Positions 53,440-54,674 of a stretch of 54,674 nucleotides of DNA are shown one piece after another (position 1 is the first letter of the stretch; the number at the start of each line of letters is the position of its first letter). Source of the stretch: Candidatus Heimdallarchaeota archaeon B3_Heim (GTDB lineage Archaea > Asgardarchaeota > Heimdallarchaeia > Hodarchaeales > Hodarchaeaceae). The stretch lies in assembly GCA_003144275.1 (NCBI GenBank), contig NJBF01000007.1, forward strand, positions 41,994 to 96,667. The letters run 5' to 3'. The position numbers and the translations under genes were made by a program. The notes beneath the pieces were generated by a model. It made no database searches. It was given only the letters and a program-made list of their open reading frames with translations, and was not told the DNA's origin.

Positions 53440-54674
53440 TTCAATAAATAATTTCATCACTAATGATAAATACGCTCCAATGACCTTGTTATGGGGATAA
53501 GTCTCCATAATCTTCTTGGATATCTCTTTAAATTGTCTTTTATTCTCTTCACTGTTATCTGTGGGTAAGTAGCGGGCACGAAACATTCGAAAAGCACTAT
53601 GCCATCGATTTAATTGAATAGACACCTTTTCCCACTCCTCCCGCTGGCTTTCAATTCTCGGGAAAAGATCTAATATATATCGTAAATCATGTGAATTCAA
53701 TAAGTCTGCTCGATCTTCAATCAATTTTGACAAAGGATATATTTTCTCCGATGCTTCATCGGAATACTTTTTGAAAACCTCTTGAATGTTTGAATAATAG
53801 TCTAAAATCCCTAATTTGGTCTGTAAATTCGCATTTAGATCTTTTTCAAATACTTTCATTATTTCAACTACAACAGCCCTTACTTGACTTAGTCTGATAA
53901 TTGCCTGAGTCAAATGATGGACATTATTAGTGGTAGCAATTCGTTGGAAATCACTTAAATAGCCAAAGTCAATTCGGTCATCTGTTCGTATGTCAATCTG
54001 AAAAGAAGCGAATAAATACTCAATTGTGTCTTGGATCTCTGCAATATATCGCTCTCCAGTTGTACGAATTGTATTACATGCATTATTATCATTTTGTAAC
54101 TTATCTATTTCCACAAAGACCTCAGTAATCTCTCTCAGATGGACATCTTCCTGATGTTTAACTATGACTTGTGAAAAAGCTTCAATATATCCTCCAACAA
54201 ACTCAATTATATTGATACCTACTTCTTTGAGGTCATTAACATTTTTTAGGACTTTTCGTGATTCTGAGACTCCATGGGATAATAAAACAGCAATAATTTC
54301 TGTATCATAGAAATATATCAATTCCCTCAGATTATGGGCTAACCTCTCATGAGAAACTTCTTCTGGTTCAAAATTGTAGATTTTTTGTTCTGCTGCAAAA
54401 ACACTATCACTGAGTGGAGAGATTTCATGAATTCGAGGAAGACTTACTCTTAACCAATTATAGAGATTCTGGTGTAATTTTGTAAGAGAATCCTTGGCTA
54501 ATTGCATGCTTTCGAGACTGTAACTTTCATAACTATCAACTAAACGTACGATATCTTTGTGTGTTTTTATTTCCTCTAATTTTTTCTTCATCAGCCCAAG
54601 TGGTTCTTCGAAAAATGCAGAATATTGAGGGGGGAGTTTGGAATAATCCTGTATATTCGATGTTATTTCTCGAT
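53413..54674 (-). CDS. Helical hypothetical protein, 5' end outside window
   Basis: At least 420 residues of a helical soluble protein are present. The frame stays open from the ATG at 54591 to the right window edge; the codons upstream of it (about 27) read like protein (LPPQYSAFFEEPLGL), so the true start is outside. Helices run throughout, without motif. A 443-nt gap separates it from the large repeat-protein gene on the same strand; that gap holds the plus-strand frameshifted gene. It is the first of the minus-strand series including the FtsZ-like GTPase. Confidence 0.6.
   Translation of the reverse strand, partial: REITSNIQDYSKLPPQYSAFFEEPLGLMKKKLEEIKTHKDIVRLVDSYESYSLESMQLAKDSLTKLHQNLYNWLRVSLPRIHEISPLSDSVFAAEQKIYNFEPEEVSHERLAHNLRELIYFYDTEIIAVLLSHGVSESRKVLKNVNDLKEVGINIIEFVGGYIEAFSQVIVKHQEDVHLREITEVFVEIDKLQNDNNACNTIRTTGERYIAEIQDTIEYLFASFQIDIRTDDRIDFGYLSDFQRIATTNNVHHLTQAIIRLSQVRAVVVEIMKVFEKDLNANLQTKLGILDYYSNIQEVFKKYSDEASEKIYPLSKLIEDRADLLNSHDLRYILDLFPRIESQREEWEKVSIQLNRWHSAFRMFRARYLPTDNSEENKRQFKEISKKIMETYPHNKVIGAYLSLVMKLFIEIKSGMVLK

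Noticed and set aside
1..54674. tRNA, rRNA, CRISPR or insertion sequence
   Set aside because: I looked for tRNA T-arm motifs, direct repeats with regular spacing and transposase motifs (DDE, HUH) and saw none. A covariance-model scan could still find a tRNA I missed.

Overview
The window looks like a piece of an AT-rich archaeal genome, most likely from an Asgard archaeon; the class cannot be fixed from sequence alone. Archaeal markers include a two-subunit primase (priS/priL with intact catalytic and Fe-S residues), a Hef-type helicase, a UPF0216 protein, a PAC2 protein and TATA-like boxes about 23 nt before start codons. PGF-CTERM-like and Thr-stalk surface anchors point the same way. A longin/roadblock-like protein, a membrane-anchored RING-type zinc finger and an unusual tubulin/FtsZ-superfamily GTPase fit the Asgard lineage best. 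I found no rRNA, tRNA, CRISPR array or insertion sequence.

Region 1 to 22.1 kb is a surface and transport island. It holds two LolD/MacB-like ABC ATPases (the first cut by the window edge), a three-gene operon (OPT-like transporter, a 1501-residue M28-like/FtsX fusion, a second OPT-like transporter), two related beta-rich surface proteins, and three large proteins predicted to be rich in helices. Two of those three are clear paralogues, one exported and one cytoplasmic. The likely theme is handling of an extracellular polymer or peptide, but the substrate is unknown. The M28-like domain lacks several metal and catalytic residues.

Region 22.1 to 33.2 kb holds pyroglutamyl peptidase, a methyltransferase, a cation/Ca2+ exchanger-like protein, and priL-priS followed by a 41-residue ORF coupled by ATGA overlaps at both ends. 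A PHP phosphoesterase and a flippase-like membrane protein follow. Next comes a LAGLIDADG-type gene lying between a truncated and a full copy of a GT87-like glycosyltransferase, with an AbrB-type mini-gene. Region 33.2 to 41 kb is rich in information-processing genes: a helicase without its nuclease half, an ArsC-type reductase, an AAA+ ATPase with winged helix beside a Mrr-like nuclease, and an 844-bp AT-rich intergenic region upstream of that ATPase. UPF0216 and an anchored FKBP-like protein close it.

Region 41 to 54.7 kb holds a PAC2 protein, a nuclease-like gene overlapping a membrane RING-finger gene, a sugar-nucleotidyltransferase and a longin-like protein. A minus-strand series follows: a helical protein (cut by the window edge), a 1202-residue protein with a three-copy novel module, an FtsZ/tubulin-like GTPase, a helical protein and a coiled-coil protein. 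This last series is the best candidate for an undescribed, possibly cytoskeletal or membrane-remodelling, system. A frameshifted small gene sits on the plus strand inside it.
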